Notes: a model not told the origin generated them from the sequence alone. Shown: positions 1-12,992, numbered from the stretch's first letter. The stretch is DNA of 64,000 nucleotides from Ciborinia camelliae (GCA_025890175.1 JANPYM010000009.1:827650-891649); one strand, 5' to 3'. Program-made: numbers and translations.

Positions 1-585
1 TTCTGCATCTAACCATATCGGTCTGGCTCATTCCTGCCCTTATACCCGACAGAAAACCAGGTAAAACCTCGCCCGTAACAGAGTCCTCCCCTCTCAACAA
101 ACTGGCGAATGCATGGTCTAACTTTCTCAGAACAGCAAAGGTTCCAGTTGGTGCTGGAGGGAATTTGGTGGGATAAGTAGACATTGTGAGAGCAACATTT
201 AGCAAGTATGGAATTTGCAAATTCGCTACACCAGTTAGTTTCAGATGCAGAAAACCATACATAGAATGTAGTACATACGTGTACCTGAGAGCCACAGCAC
301 GTCGATTACCTCGGAAATATCCTTAGCAACCTCTCTCATACTTACATAACCAACTATTGTGTCTCCTTCTTCGGAGTCCTCGAATTTTTTAGTGTATCTC
401 CTTGAGATATGGAGTAATTTGTTTTCTACATAGCGTCTTGCAGCTTGTTCCTTTGCCGAGCCAGCACGAAGAGGTTTCGTGCGTGGCTGTGGTAGATTGG
501 ATGAGATGGAGCTGACTGAAGCATTGCTTGGGGAGGGAGACGGGAGAGAATACTGGAGGAAGCCTCCCGATTCAGAATGATCCAT
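1..585 (-). CDS. Conserved ascomycete protein of unknown function (partial, 3' end missing)
   Basis: Two exons are visible: 279-585, starting at the ATG complementary to 583-585, and 1-225 running off the window edge. The intron at 226-278 has a GTATGT donor and a TAG acceptor. The N-terminus is Ser/Pro-rich, followed by a basic helical stretch (AGSAKEQAARRYVENKLL) and a hydrophobic segment across the splice junction (DVLWLSGT then PNLQIPYLLNVAL). Further on there is a stretch around LRKLDHAFASLLRGEDSVTG. The frame stays open through both exons and the splice gives a smooth join, so this looks like a real gene. I do not recognise the family well enough to name it. It is transcribed away from the CTNNBL1-like gene and shares a roughly 570 bp intergenic region with it. 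Confidence 0.7.
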
Positions 586-1154
586 AGGTAATTATTGTTT
601 TATCAGGGATGTCAAGTATGAGGCGGATTTCGTGTCTTGAGGTCTCAGGCCAGTTATGTCAACAGCCGTCGCCTTCTTTAACGCGAGGTCAATTCTGCAC
701 TTTTGAATTGAAGGTGGATATTTTCCTGAATATATAATCAATTTAGTAGCCAAGACTATTTATGATCAGGATTTTTATGTAGTCTCAATACCAATATTCT
801 CTATAGTGAGTAAGGTAAAGGGGCAACAAAGGCTGCTCCAAACGAATAGGTAATAAGTTGAATGGATAATGGAATGTGAAGACTGCCCAGCTTGTCAGCC
901 TTGTCGAGATAGTGATGACTAAGCAAGGCCTGTGTTTGACCTTCATTCATGGAGCTCCAAAAGTTATAACTTCCAAGGTTCTCGAGTAAACAAACCACAA
1001 ATATCAATTTCGATTCCATAATCCTTCCACTGCATCCTACTACCCCAATCTTTGGGTAATTTCATCGTGTACATGACCGCGATCTTTATACTAACAAAAT
1101 CGCACTCTTAAACACCTACAAACGCCCAGCCTCGAGCAAATCCCATTCGTTACA
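586..1154. other. Divergent intergenic region
   Basis: This separates the leftmost partial gene (-) from the CTNNBL1-like gene (+) and should hold both promoters. A 72-codon ORF on the minus strand (801-1019) begins with ATG but has no family features. No repeat or RNA gene was recognised. Confidence 0.6.
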
Positions 1155-3032
1155 ATGACAAGTATTGATGATTTATTCAAGGTGCGCATTTCTTCTTCTA
1201 GTTCCCCGATCTCCCAGCTAACTTTCTGTAGAAGCCAGCTTTACCCAGTCATAAGCGCAAGTTAGAACCTACTCGAGATCCAAGTTAGCAGCTCTTCTAT
1301 TCCTCGACCCTTTTTTTTGCTAAGCAACCATTTAGATGAGATCTACAAATCCGCGAAATTATCTGTAAATGGCCATGCCAAAAGTAATGGTAAACAACCC
1401 GCAGTAGAGGAAGACGATGATATTGAAGCCGGACCCTCAGCTCCACCCGAGGATGACGACGAAGACTATGGACCAGATATCCCGGATGATGAAGAAGGAC
1501 GGTTCTTCGGTGGTGGAATCACGAAGGATGAATCGGAAATATTAGATTATATGGATGGACAAGAAAGCGCAGAAATTGTTCCCGAGAAAATCGACTCGGC
1601 ATGGCTAAGGAAAATGGCGCTGAACTTCGAGAAGAAGATCACGAAAAATGCGGAATTAAGAGCGAAATTTGAGAGCGATCCACATAAGTTCATGGGAAGT
1701 GAAGCGGATTTAGATGCGGATATTAAAGCACTGAGCATTCTATCGGAACATCCAGAACTATATAGGGAGTTTGCGAAGCTGGGGTGTGTTGGGAGCTTAG
1801 TTGGATTACTGGCACACGAAAATACGGACATTGCGATTGATGCGGTAGAGATCATCAGCGAACTTACAGACGAAGATGTGGAGGCCGAACAAGAGCAATG
1901 GAACGAAATCGTGGATGCTATGATTGAAGCAGATTTATTGGGTCTGCTAGTTTCGAATTTTGCGAGGTTTAATGAAAGCAATGAGTCGGATAGGAGTGGC
2001 GTATATCATGCATTGTCTGTGTTGGAAAACCTGGCGTCGAGGATATCGCTTGCGGAAAAGATTGGCCAGGAGACAAGCATATTAAATTGGTTATTGAATC
2101 GAATACCGAAGAAAGAATCGCCAGTGAGCCAGAACAAGCAGTACTCGGCGGAAGTCATGGCGATTCTCCTTCAATCATCTACACTCAACCGGCAGAAACT
2201 CTGCGAACTAGAAGGCGTCGACCTCCTACTCCAAATTCTGGCAGCCTACAGAAAGCGCGATCCCGTCAAAGGAACCGAGGAGGAAGAGTTCGTTGAAAAT
2301 GTGTTCGATTCCTTAACCTGCTGTGTCGATGAACCGGAGGGAAAACGAAAATTTCTTGAAGCAGAAGGTGTAGAACTCTGTTTAATCATGGTAAAAGAAG
2401 GCAAAATGAGCAAATCACGCGCGCTCAGGCTATTAGATCATGCATTAGGCGGACAGACTGGAGCAGAGGTTTGTGAAAAATTGGTAGATGCGGCAGGTCT
2501 TAAAGTAGTCTTTGGCATGTTCATGAAGAAAATCGACGGTCAAACTATCGAACATCTTCTAGGAATATTTTCAAGTCTACTGCGTCTCCTACCCGCCAAC
2601 CAAGCCGGTCGTATCCGCACACTTGCGAAATTTGTAGAGAAGGATTATGAAAAGATAGGCAAGCTTGTGAAACTTCGTCGAGACTACGCAACGAGGGTAT
2701 CGGCTGTAGATGCTGAAATCCGCAAGGAACAAGCGAGGCTAAGTGCGGAAGAAAGAGAGGAGATGGCGGATGAATGGTTATCGAGGAGGTTGGACGCGGG
2801 ATTGTTTTGTTTGCAAACGATTGATGTTATTCTGGCATGGTTGGTGGCAGAAGATGAAGGGGCGGAAAGGAAAGTGAGAGGGCTATTGAGTGAGAGGGAC
2901 GAGGGGTTGGAGGTATTGAGGGAGACAATTCAGGAGCAGTTGGATACGATGGTGGGTGGAGATGACGAGGGGGATGGGGAGGAAAAATTGGCAAGGGATA
3001 TGTTGGGGACGTTGGTGCAGTTTTTGACTTGA
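1155..3032 (+). CDS. CTNNBL1-like (beta-catenin-like protein 1) armadillo-type splicing factor
   Basis: CTNNBL1 proteins associate with the Prp19/CDC5 spliceosome complex in the nucleus. The gene reads as three exons, 1155-1181, 1232-1283 and 1336-3032, giving 591 aa against about 563 in human. Exon 1 encodes MTSIDDLFK, and the microexon joins to give the family's start KKPALPSHKRKLEPTRDPNEIYKS. Using the in-frame TTG at 1317 instead would lose this conserved start. After an acidic linker comes the alpha-helical ARM-like body, with conserved stretches such as GSLVGLLAHENTDIAIDAVEIISELTDEDV in the first third. The C-terminal third is charged and helical (YATRVSAVDAEIRKEQARLS). A short 3' gap then leads into a long non-coding interval. 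Function is assigned from family similarity. Confidence 0.93.
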
Positions 3033-4715
3033 TGGAAGTCATTCATCCACTTTTCTGGCGTATAAATTGGAAGGAGGATACCATGAGTTGACAAAACGTG
3101 ACACTCAAACCACAAAAAAGATAATACCGAGCATATTCACCCATTTATCTATTTACATATCTCCTCTTCTCTCTTCGTTATATCTTAAACCCACTCACTA
3201 CCCAGCAATCTTAACTCCCAACTCCAGCCCCCGACATAGATATGTACAAAAAATTCGCCAAAGAACCTACCTCTCTCCTTAACCGAATCCCAGACCATGT
3301 AACAACCCACCCATGGTTTGCGATGAATGTACAGACGGTCCAGAAGCCTTCACATCGTTTGTGTTGTACACCTAGGATATGTTTGTTATTTGCGTAAGGA
3401 CATTTTGTACAGACCCAGTATAGATAGTGGCGGTTACAATTCTCCATTTTAATATTGATTCTGATATTGTATGGTATGGGTATGAAGGTCTTGATAATTT
3501 GTGAGGTTGATGAAGGATGGGAATGGGAGAGAATATATTGCGGTTTTGTGCAATGAATATAGGTATATATTGTATACCTATGAGCTGGGTATTGAATACC
3601 CAGCTCATAAGGGTTAGTTATTTGGGAGTCAAGACTAATTGATGAAAATAAATGGGTTACAGAAAAGAAAAGAAAAGAGAAGAGATGAGCACTAAATAGA
3701 TAGTCAAGTTACAACTTACATATCTGCTCGCAAAAATACCAATGGTTTTATTCAATCGCACAGAAGATACGTTCTTGTACATTCAGAAACGACAAAATAA
3801 TTACTTTTGATATATACGAAGTTTTTATTGCTAAAATAGATGATCTAGATCACAAAAATCCAAATTTTGTTTTTTAAGATTGTATTGAATTAAATAGTAT
3901 ATTTTGCTAAAAATACCTATTTAAACCATGAGGTTTCTCCAACTCCATACAGTCAGTATTTATATTTCTGAAGATATCACTCTTTATTATTTATGAGTAT
4001 CAAATACTATAAAAATCTAAGAACTACTGGATATATGTTACACCTTATTTGTAGATCCACCTATTCCCCCTCTCTGACCTTATAACCGTCTCCAAATATC
4101 ATCCTCGCAATACCAACCAACCAACCAACTATAATTAGATACTCCATCCTCCATATACATCGACACTCATCTTCCCCTTCGCTAACCCCCTTTTCAAAGA
4201 GATCTTCCCATACCTGACTTCCTTCTCACTATCACCAAAATGCCTATCTAATAATCCAATCCCCATTACTACAGAAATTATATGCGGTTCCACATTCCTC
4301 GAATATTCTATGTTTAGAGCCTGCTTCGGATTTTTTGGCCGGCTCTATTGCATCATGTGAATACTCAGATGATTGGATGAGTGGGCGTAAGACATGAAAC
4401 ACGAGCGAGAAATACGAAAATGGTATGATCCGAAGATGGATGTAGTTTAACAGAAATATAGTGAATGGGTTAAGAGGTGCTTCATCTGAGTGCTGGCGAT
4501 GAATCACGAATACAGCGCAGCTACAATAGAATCAATGGTCATTTCGTTGTAGAGAAACTTGATATTTGTTATTACTTTGTGGTAAGATATTCAATTAATA
4601 TACATCGGAGAGATGAGATAATGAACATTGTATTTGCACCAGCCGTAGGCCTGCATATTATCATCAGGTGCAAATACATACCTAGTAATTACTTGAAAGA
4701 AAAATTCAAATATAC
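3033..4715. other. Intergenic region with paired hairpins
   Basis: About 1.7 kb lies between the convergent CTNNBL1-like gene and the MFS exporter. Short ORFs on both strands lack family features. The notable content is two adjacent inverted repeats at 3561-3609, listed separately. The rest is AT-rich with homopolymer stretches. Confidence 0.6.
3561..3609. repeat. Two consecutive inverted repeats, one a perfect 15-bp palindrome
   Basis: 3561-3567 (AGGTATA) pairs with 3573-3579 across a 5-base loop. Immediately after it, 3579-3593 (TATGAGCTGGGTATT) pairs perfectly with 3595-3609 around a single central G, so the 31-bp segment is a near-continuous palindrome. It lies about 550 bp downstream of the CTNNBL1-like stop codon. 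It could form a cruciform in DNA or a hairpin in the 3' UTR, or be a remnant of a small inverted-repeat element. Confidence 0.85.
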
Positions 4716-6290
4716 TCATACAATATCCTCTGCATCCCTTGTTGCAGCTAGAGGGCCATTGATTGCCCTCGATTGAAGATTGACTGCCCTTTCCTCTGCA
4801 GTCTTAGCATTAGCCTCCGTTATTAGACCTCCGGTAAAGATCAAACATGGGACAGCGCCAGTCAAACTGAATAATCCCAATGACCAGGCCATTGTGCCCC
4901 ATCCTGCGTAATTCTCTACATAACCTGCCCAGACTGGACCGATGAGGGTACCAGCCGCATAGGCCGTAATAAAAAGACCGTACGCTTGTGCATAGGCCCC
5001 GTTTTTCCCAAATCGTCCAGGTATTTGTTTCTCCTTGGCTTCGACAATATAGGTGATCTCGGCCATCAGCCCTGGCATGACACAAGTCAAGGAGACGCCA
5101 ATAAGCGCTAGTAATGCACAAAGAAGAACTTTCTGGTTTAAGGAATCATGTGTAACAAGACGTAGGAGAACCCAAAATGGGATTGCGAAACAAAATCCCG
5201 AAACGCATAGCCAACGAGGGCCATAACGATCGGATGCCCAGCCGACAACTGGTGCTGCGAAACTGGGTACCATAACAGCAAGAAAGATTAATCCTGCTCC
5301 AACAGAATTCCAGTGGAAAGTATCTTGAACGAAGAGAGGAATAACACTGTCAAATGCTGTCATGAGAGATGCTTGAACTATACAGCCCCACAGTGCAGCA
5401 CAAAGTCGTTTAGACTTCAGAAGAGTGAAAAGTGGAGGCCATTTACTCATCTCGTATGTAACAGTAGACGTTGCTTCAATAGAACCTGGAGCTTCACTTT
5501 GTGTTACCTTCTCCTCGTCCGTGGCCGTATTATTCCCATTCCTTGTCTCTGTGCTGGCGTCGTTCTCGCTACGATTAGGCGAAGTTACTGGGTTTGAGCC
5601 GCATCCAGAATCGGTGACTTCATCATCCAGCCACTGCCGGGCAATTTTCTTCTCGATCAAAACCAAGCGAAGGAAAATATCCAAGACCAGTAATCCAAAG
5701 GCCATATAGAAAACGGCATAATATCCAGCCTTTTCATATACAATGCCTCCCAACAAGGGAGCAACTAGAACACCAAGAGACATGCTCAAGCTCACGTAAC
5801 CCAAAGTTTCTCCAATTTCGCCTTGTCCAACAGTATCGACCAGTAAAGCTTGTCCTACGGTCCACACAACAGCCGCACTTAACCCTGCGAATACGCGTCC
5901 CAAAATCAGCAGTGCCACCGATCTTGCAAGACACAGCATAATCGTGGAACCGACCATCGCGATTAATCCTATCAATAATGGTAGGCGTCTCGATGATGAG
6001 TGATCAGCGTACCATCCCGAGATTGGGCTCCCAACGAGCAATGCTGCACCGTAAACTGCAAGCAACACTGAGACCCAGCTCTGGACCGAAGATTCAGGCA
6101 CGCCAGCGCGCGAGCTGAGTGAGAAAGGTACAACCGGAACGATGATTCCATAGAGGAAAATATCGGTAAATACTGCTACACATACTGTCGAGAGGATAAA
6201 AGGTTTCGAAGATCGAAGTCTTAGAAAATAAGGTGGCGGTGATGAAGGATCAACTCGTCTCCCTGATATGAAATTTTGTATGTGGCCCAT
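4716..6290 (-). CDS. Major facilitator superfamily exporter (multidrug type)
   Basis: A single-exon ORF of 524 aa starts at the ATG complementary to 6288-6290. It is a polytopic membrane protein. The N-terminal half begins with a segment like FILSTVCVAVFTDIFLYGII, followed by the MFS loop 2-3 signature region (SPISGWYADHSSSRRLPLL) and a GRVFAGLSAAVVWTVGQALL segment. A hydrophilic Ser/Thr/Glu-rich central loop (about residues 215-275) separates the two halves. The C-terminal half has GLIFLAVMVPSFAAPVVGWASDRYGPRW. The pattern is that of vesicular-amine/TCR-like fungal exporters; substrate and direction are inferred. The gene is isolated, with long intergenic regions on both sides and no biosynthetic genes nearby. 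Confidence 0.85.
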   Translation of the reverse strand: MGHIQNFISGRRVDPSSPPPYFLRLRSSKPFILSTVCVAVFTDIFLYGIIVPVVPFSLSSRAGVPESSVQSWVSVLLAVYGAALLVGSPISGWYADHSSSRRLPLLIGLIAMVGSTIMLCLARSVALLILGRVFAGLSAAVVWTVGQALLVDTVGQGEIGETLGYVSLSMSLGVLVAPLLGGIVYEKAGYYAVFYMAFGLLVLDIFLRLVLIEKKIARQWLDDEVTDSGCGSNPVTSPNRSENDASTETRNGNNTATDEEKVTQSEAPGSIEATSTVTYEMSKWPPLFTLLKSKRLCAALWGCIVQASLMTAFDSVIPLFVQDTFHWNSVGAGLIFLAVMVPSFAAPVVGWASDRYGPRWLCVSGFCFAIPFWVLLRLVTHDSLNQKVLLCALLALIGVSLTCVMPGLMAEITYIVEAKEKQIPGRFGKNGAYAQAYGLFITAYAAGTLIGPVWAGYVENYAGWGTMAWSLGLFSLTGAVPCLIFTGGLITEANAKTAEERAVNLQSRAINGPLAATRDAEDIV

Positions 6291-8259
6291 GGCTTAAGGT
6301 TAAAGTGGAAATTCTTGTGAAACTATTTGCTTCATATTGTGCAACCGTCCTTCAATCATTTCCTACCAGAAAGATACTTATACTTATAAGCCATCACCAC
6401 CACCCAGATAGTAATAATTGAACTCCGTATAATTAAGATATCGGAGTTCGGAATAACATTCATGATTACTAAGCTACTTGACTATATCCAAATAGGAAAG
6501 TACAACAATTTGCTTCAATCAAATGCTTTTCCACTTGTCCTTCAAACACTCTTGAAATTTTACGCCAATATATTTGGTTGTATTGTTCGCCTCATTCGAT
6601 GATCTATTAATGATGTGTATTTCACCGCAATAATCTACAAGAAACTTCAATTCTCATCATAAGATTGGACTCGTAAACCTGGAGATCTGGTCGGAAAGGG
6701 GCCATGATTGTGAAGGTTTTCTTCGATTGACAAAGGTACAGTAACCAGTTAAGTTAGGTTAGAGGGAGAATTTTACCCCCTAGAGAAATATCGCTGTCTG
6801 GAATAATGCTATTCACATATGATTCACATATTCACATATTCACACATGGATATATCCGTCCGTCACTAAGTAGAGATGGACGAAAACGCCATGCTATCGC
6901 CATTTGTGCGCTTGGGTGGTGTTTGTCGAGCCAGCTACAAAATATGTAACCCTCGTTTTGGAATCGACAAAGCTGGCTGTTCCTGAGACTGCATGGGTGG
7001 GTTGCTTTTACCTTTTTGAACTCCGAGCTTCCTCTTAGTAGGGGATGCAACTTCTTTTTTCGGACGATTGTCTTATGTATCATCCCAGCCCTGCAATAAA
7101 TAAATAAATAAATGGTGCATCATTCTGACTTTGATCATTTAGGTTGAATTTGAACTTGTGGTTCTTTACCTAGTTCCAACTTCCCACGAGGTGATTGTGG
7201 GTTCTAGGCAAGTTACCAGTTATCAGTTACCAGTGAATCACCTCGGAATGCCGCTCTTATGAGTCTCATCATCACACCGCTCCCCATCTCCCCCTAAACT
7301 GCTTTTAGTCTGTTGGATACGACTATATTTTGGAAAATTTGAGCCGCAACCTTTACCCCACTCCGCCTCAGAAATGGCGGGGCTGGCAATTGTTTCATTT
7401 TGAGCCTCAAGGCCAATCTCAATCTGGATTCTGTACCTCATATTGATTGGCTAGTCCACAACGTGCCTATATCGAATCAGCCTCCTCCGTGCACTTTTTA
7501 TTACCGCAGGCACAAACTCCCCTGCATTTCATTCTCACATACCGGATCGAGGCAACTACTCGACTATCGAGTTGCCTCACGGAGGCACTACATCATTTAT
7601 CTGCGTGTGCATATATTTTGCATATTTGAATTTGGGGCCCTTTCTGTCAGATTAAGAAAGGAGCAATAGACTTAGCCATATGACCCCTTTCGCCCGACTT
7701 TCGAGGGGCGATGCATTTTGGCGCGTCGGAGAATTTGCGACGGATGATCTCTGACAAGAAAGAGCCTCACAAACTAACCGAAGGAACGATTGCCTCGATA
7801 AAAAAAATGACCAATCAAAATCCCTGTTCAATAGAAATATGTAACACCTGAAGGCTATTGATCCTAATTAGACTAGGCAATGTAATTAATAACAAAGAAT
7901 TTCGATTATTTTTCAAGGCTTTTCCTAATAATACCTGCCATATGCATTATGTGCAAGCATTTTTTTGCATATCCATGCTGCTCATGTAATGGGAAGTTTA
8001 TATCCGTAATTTGAAATTCCCGCATTTATCGTATCACTATGTTTGAGCCGCAACTCCATTCTATAAGTCTACGATGGCGCAGCCTCAATGTAAGCCTGTC
8101 AACATTCTTTCCCCTTTTAACACAAATGATCTTTTCCCTACACCGACTCTTGCCTTTCACCGTCAATTCTCAAGTATGCATCGATTGCCCCATTGTCTTC
8201 AGCCCTAAACTAATATTACCGGGCAGATATAGTCCCCGGCACCTTTCAGAAAATATCTA
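6291..8259. other. Long intergenic region
   Basis: About 2 kb separates the divergent MFS exporter (-) and F-box gene (+). Only short ORFs with no family signature occur here. There are small simple repeats: a triplet of ATTCACAT-like octamers near 6821-6845 and an (AATA)n stretch near 7092-7112. Nothing resembling an RNA gene was seen. Confidence 0.55.
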
Positions 8260-10633
8260 ATGTTTAATTTGATATCTCTTCCATATGAAGTCTTATCCAA
8301 TATTATAGCTAATATCGATTTTGACGATGTCTTCAACCTAGGCATTTCCTGCCAGGCTTTGAAGTACCTACTCACCGAGGAAAGCATATGCAAATTGATA
8401 GTACAAGTAGGCTACCGGCTATGTCATCAACATGACTAATTCTTCAATGCGCAGGTTGCTGACAAGAACTGTATAGACCAAGATACCTTTCTGTAATGAA
8501 GCTTTGTCAACTAAGCACGTTACCGGGCATAGTGCATCAGCTCTTCGAAGAGTTTCGAAGAGACGCCAAGCTTTCGCTACTGTCAATCCGTTCTCAATAG
8601 TGACCGTTGGGTTCGGGGATGCATATCTTTATTGCAAAGGTGTTTTGTGCTATACGCTCGATGACAAACTAAGGGTCTTGAATCTCCATGATTCAGCATG
8701 CCATGAAGTCGTTGTCAGCATACATGGGATACTGAGTAGTGCCACCTCGGCAATTGCCCGCAACACTAAAGGTATATTCCAAGTGCTGTACTATTCAGAC
8801 AGTATAATTTCATGTCTTTACAAGACATCAGGTCCGGAAGCAAATTCGTGGCTCATTGCTTTTAGCATCGAAACCGGAGAAATTCTTGTTGTGAGAGAAT
8901 TGGACTCTACCGAGAGGATATTTGTTCGCCATGATGGAAGATATCTTTACTATGGTACACATTCAGAAGTTGGTGCGGATAATCATAAGAAATGGGTAAT
9001 TTATGGCTACGCTTTCGCACATCGAGAATGGTTCGACCAAAAAGTATATCTTCCAGACTTGGTAGGATCAGAAATTGGATCAACTATCTGTTTCGAGTTT
9101 CATGACGGCTATTTCTATGCTCTGTCGAATCAAACATCATTTGAGGTAGAGGAGATAGACTGGACTTCATTCTATCATTGCATCAGATTTCCTCTCGCGT
9201 CCCCTTACAAGGACTTGGTCGAGAAAACAGAAAATCAAAGTATGTGGCGGCGTCAGCATGAAGAAGGTCCCATTGATGATCGATGGACCAATCTTCAACT
9301 TGATAGGGATGAATGTACCGGAGATCTCAGAATAATCGAGTCTCGAAAGGAGTGGTATCATGGGGCAAGTAGGAGTCAGCGTACTTACTATACTACCCCT
9401 ATTGTTTTTCCGCCACAATCTCATGACATGGATGATGATCTCTATTACTCGGCTGGCACATCATTTTCTTCAAACGCAACAGCATCTTCCTCTAGTGCTC
9501 AAGCAGGTTCATCCTCATCAACAAACACACAACCGAGTACTCTGGAAGATTACAACAACTACGTTAATCGTGATCTGAGTGATTTTCCCGACGATCCTAT
9601 CGTACGTCTCCTGCGAAAAGACGATAATCCGCATTATATGCCATCACGAACAAGACTTCCACAGTTTACCCATCCTGGTTATGATGGATCTTCTAATTTG
9701 ACATTCACACTCGCAAAATCACGGATTCGGTACTATCATTCATCATCCTCTACATTTCTTGATGTGGTAGATGATCCCCTTCCAACAGATTGGCAGGGAA
9801 AACAACGATTACGACTTCGCGCCGGTTCCCGAAAGGTCGGCCCACCCCTTGTCTACCCTCCCGATCACCCCTCAAAAGCCGGATTATTATGCCGTCCACC
9901 ATCTGATATTGGAGACGCCCTAGACCAGATGTACAGACAATCAGACATTACATATTGGCCTCCGGCGCAAGCTCCTGAAGTAGCAAACGAGGCCTTGGAC
10001 GAGCTGTACAAAGTGTTAAATCCACCCACACACCTTGGTAATGTGGAGGGCACTGCCGATGAAAGGAGTTTAGTATATGTAACCGGGGGCTATGACAGCC
10101 CACAAGCCATCATCTTTGTGAGTTTTGATCCGGCAATTAAATTGGCGGGGTTGAAGAAGTGGGGTGGTATGAAAAGAAAGGGGGTGGGTGAGGGGCCGCA
10201 TATTGATGGGAGGGCTACTGGTCATGAACAGGATGTGAATGCGGAGATGGAGGATAAAGGTTATGGGTATGGATATGAAACTGCATATGAAGACGGCCAG
10301 ACGATGTATAGGGATATTCTGGAAGAAGATAGGATGATCGGAATCGACCGAAAGGGGAAGGGAAAATGCAAGGATACGGCGACATTGCCGGGGGCTCGTG
10401 GTATGAGTGGTCAGGCACATGTCAATGTGCATGGAACATCATATTTGGCTTCTAGTGCAGCCGCCGCAGGTGGAGATGAAAGAAATGCATCCCAAATCAA
10501 ATCATGGATGTGGCACGAGAAAGCCATGTATCAAGATATCAAGCTAGGATTCTATTTTGGGAAAGACCGAGAAGCAGAAGGCGTTGGTATTGGCGAAAAA
10601 CGGGGGAAGGAGGCTCCATCTTTAACTTCTTAG
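8260..10633 (+). CDS. F-box domain protein
   Basis: Two exons, 8260-8406 and 8477-10633, encode 767 aa. Exon 1 carries the F-box (LISLPYEVLSNIIANIDFDDV, then FNLGISCQALKYLL), which in this family docks to Skp1 in SCF ubiquitin ligases. The acceptor at 8474-8476 was chosen because it continues as TKIPFCNEALSTKHVTG and avoids the in-frame stop that follows the more obvious CAG acceptor upstream. The centre resembles the beta-rich body seen in many fungal F-box proteins (GDAYLYCKGVLCYTLDDKLRVL). A Ser-rich low-complexity stretch lies near residues 375-400 and a Gly/Lys-rich tail near the end. The substrate is unknown. Confidence 0.85.
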
Positions 10634-12992
10634 TTCATATTTACTGGCGTACTCTGGTGGCGTACATACATTATTCTATGTACCTAATATGCATATTCAA
10701 ACAGTACAAGCAATAATCTTCGCCAATGGCACGATTTGTTTTCTTTTATGTTTGGCGCCTTGATCTCCAAATCGATCATCAAGCGCATATTAGGGCGGAA
10801 AATGATGCCGGACAAAGATGCATGATAGTCCATACATCTCGGCGAGCACTTGAGTGAGGGGTAAAGATGCATGTACTTCTTATAGCACGCGGCATATCGA
10901 CAATTCGCGGCACTACTCGTGGCACTGTGGACGATGCAGAGCGAGGTAGGGCCGCCAGTGGGTGTACGGACTCATAAAACGACGTGAAAGTTGAATATAA
11001 CAACATACTCGCAATAGCCTTAGGATTTTACACTCCAAGAATTCAAACTACTCCATACAAATAAAGCAATGGAACTATAGAATCTAAACAAAATCTATTG
11101 AAAGTTGGAATAATTATGAATTTTGGAAGTTGGCGTCCCATGAATCAGTGAACCCGGTGGGCGAGACAAATTTGGGTAGATGGTCATGGGGATGAATGTA
11201 TGAGATGCGAGGATTTGGGGATGCCCAATGTAAGATTCTAGATGCATGGATCGAGATCCATGTTTTTGCCGATTTGGATATGTGCTTTTACGTTTCATGA
11301 GTGAATAGACAAATGAAGGATGATAGCCGTTTGTTATGCAGGCAAAAATCTGCCTTGACAGTGGTATTATGCATGATTTGTACCATCCATGGATTGCATT
11401 GGAAGTCCAGGACCAAAGAGGATGGCGTGGTACTCCTATGGCATCATGCATACCTCCTGATATTGATGATAACTAAAAAGGGTGAGACGAATCAGGACTC
11501 GCATATTACATAATGCATTTTCTATATATGTATATGTGGATGAACCAAGTAGGTTGCCATCGAGACTAATGAACAACCAATCTCCCTTTCTGTATATTAC
11601 TGCCTTGCTTGTATAACATGCTACATACAGTACATAGGTATATGCTCCTGAATATGAATATCCGCGCACCCTTCGAACTTCCAAGGGAGGCAGTGTTTGT
11701 TCATGTAGGTGAGAAATAAGATCTCGTTCGAATTCATAGAAATCGGGCGTAATGCCATCAGCTAGATGTATGTGCTTACCTGCCTCCCTGACCTCGCATC
11801 GGCATCTCCCCCAACCATTTTCATTTCCCTCAACCACTCCGCAATTGAAGAAAGAAAGAAAGATACCCAAGAAGAGCAATCAATCAGATATCACATTTGG
11901 GGTTTTAGAAATTATGTACAGTTAATAGCTACCCCTCCTTCACATATCTCTCGTATCTTGTAGACGGTAGGAGGAGGGAAAATCTAGGAATTGTAGTTAG
12001 TTCTTGGTAGTTCTACTCTACTCAAGCGACTAGGTTCTCGGTGAGCTCATTTGGAAACCAAACCAGGGGTCCAGCCAAGACCGAACAAGGCTCCGTGAGG
12101 CTCTACACCTAATCTATTCCCTTCTTCGCCATATTCAATCTGCTATAATTTTAATCCAGGAGGTATATACTCTTTTGGTCCTCACAGCCTTATGATAAAT
12201 ATTCCCGAGTCACTTGTGTGTTTAATATGAAGATAAATTAGTTACATAGCAATGAAGTAACCTTCCGCATAGTCTTCATCATATCTACCGATATGCAGAC
12301 CGAGTACTCTAAACCCTCACTCATCTTCATTCTTCATTCGTACAACATTACACAGAACCCGCCTCTTCATTAAAATCCATTTCGACCAAAAGATATCTTT
12401 GCATGCCACACCCCTTTATGACGTGCTGCCGTATGCTGTTGTATGTGTATAGGGAACCTCATAGTACCAGATTTCGTACGAGTTCTCAGTTCACACATTT
12501 CGAATGTCAACCGAGCCGAAACAAAAATGTAAGATCTTGGTTTGCAGGTGCCCGATGGCGTGTGTATATTATACCGATATAGTTACCTTGAACGATTGGC
12601 TGAATGTATTTGGGGGCTATAGTATAATATTATCCTTCGCGTATTTGCGCTGCTCAAAATGCCCAAAACAGAAGAGTACTAGGAAGATTCAAACAGCAAG
12701 AGCCTCAATTCATTCATCAGAAAGTAAGCATCGTATTAGTTATGTGGCATGTATGTACATGCTAAACTCCACACCCGCGTCTTTATCCCTCCAATTCCCC
12801 TCCGAAGTCCGACTCCGAAGCCTTGTTCCAAAAAGCTTCGGTTTGTTGCTGACCCTTTATGTAAACAATGTCAGTTGTATACGTACGTCACTGTCTAAAT
12901 CCGCAGCCCAAAAGGTCTCCGAGAAAATGACAATTCAAAAGCTTAGTCGTGTAAGGGTATTGATAGGAGTCATTGATTTCAGATTTATGATC
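10634..12992. other. Long intergenic region between convergent genes
   Basis: About 2.4 kb lies between the 3' ends of the F-box gene and the BAR-SH3 gene. The longest open frames lack ATG starts or overlap the BAR-SH3 3' exon in antisense, and none shows a domain. No RNA gene or mobile element was recognised. Confidence 0.5.

Noticed and set aside
1317..1335. Start of the CTNNBL1-like protein at the in-frame TTG near 1317
   Set aside because: This is intron sequence; the two upstream exons starting with ATG at 1155 give the conserved N-terminus and a clean splice.
11436..11879. 147-codon minus-strand frame with a signal-peptide-like beginning
   Set aside because: The apparent start is TTG, not ATG, in a CT-rich stretch; no splice structure or family support.
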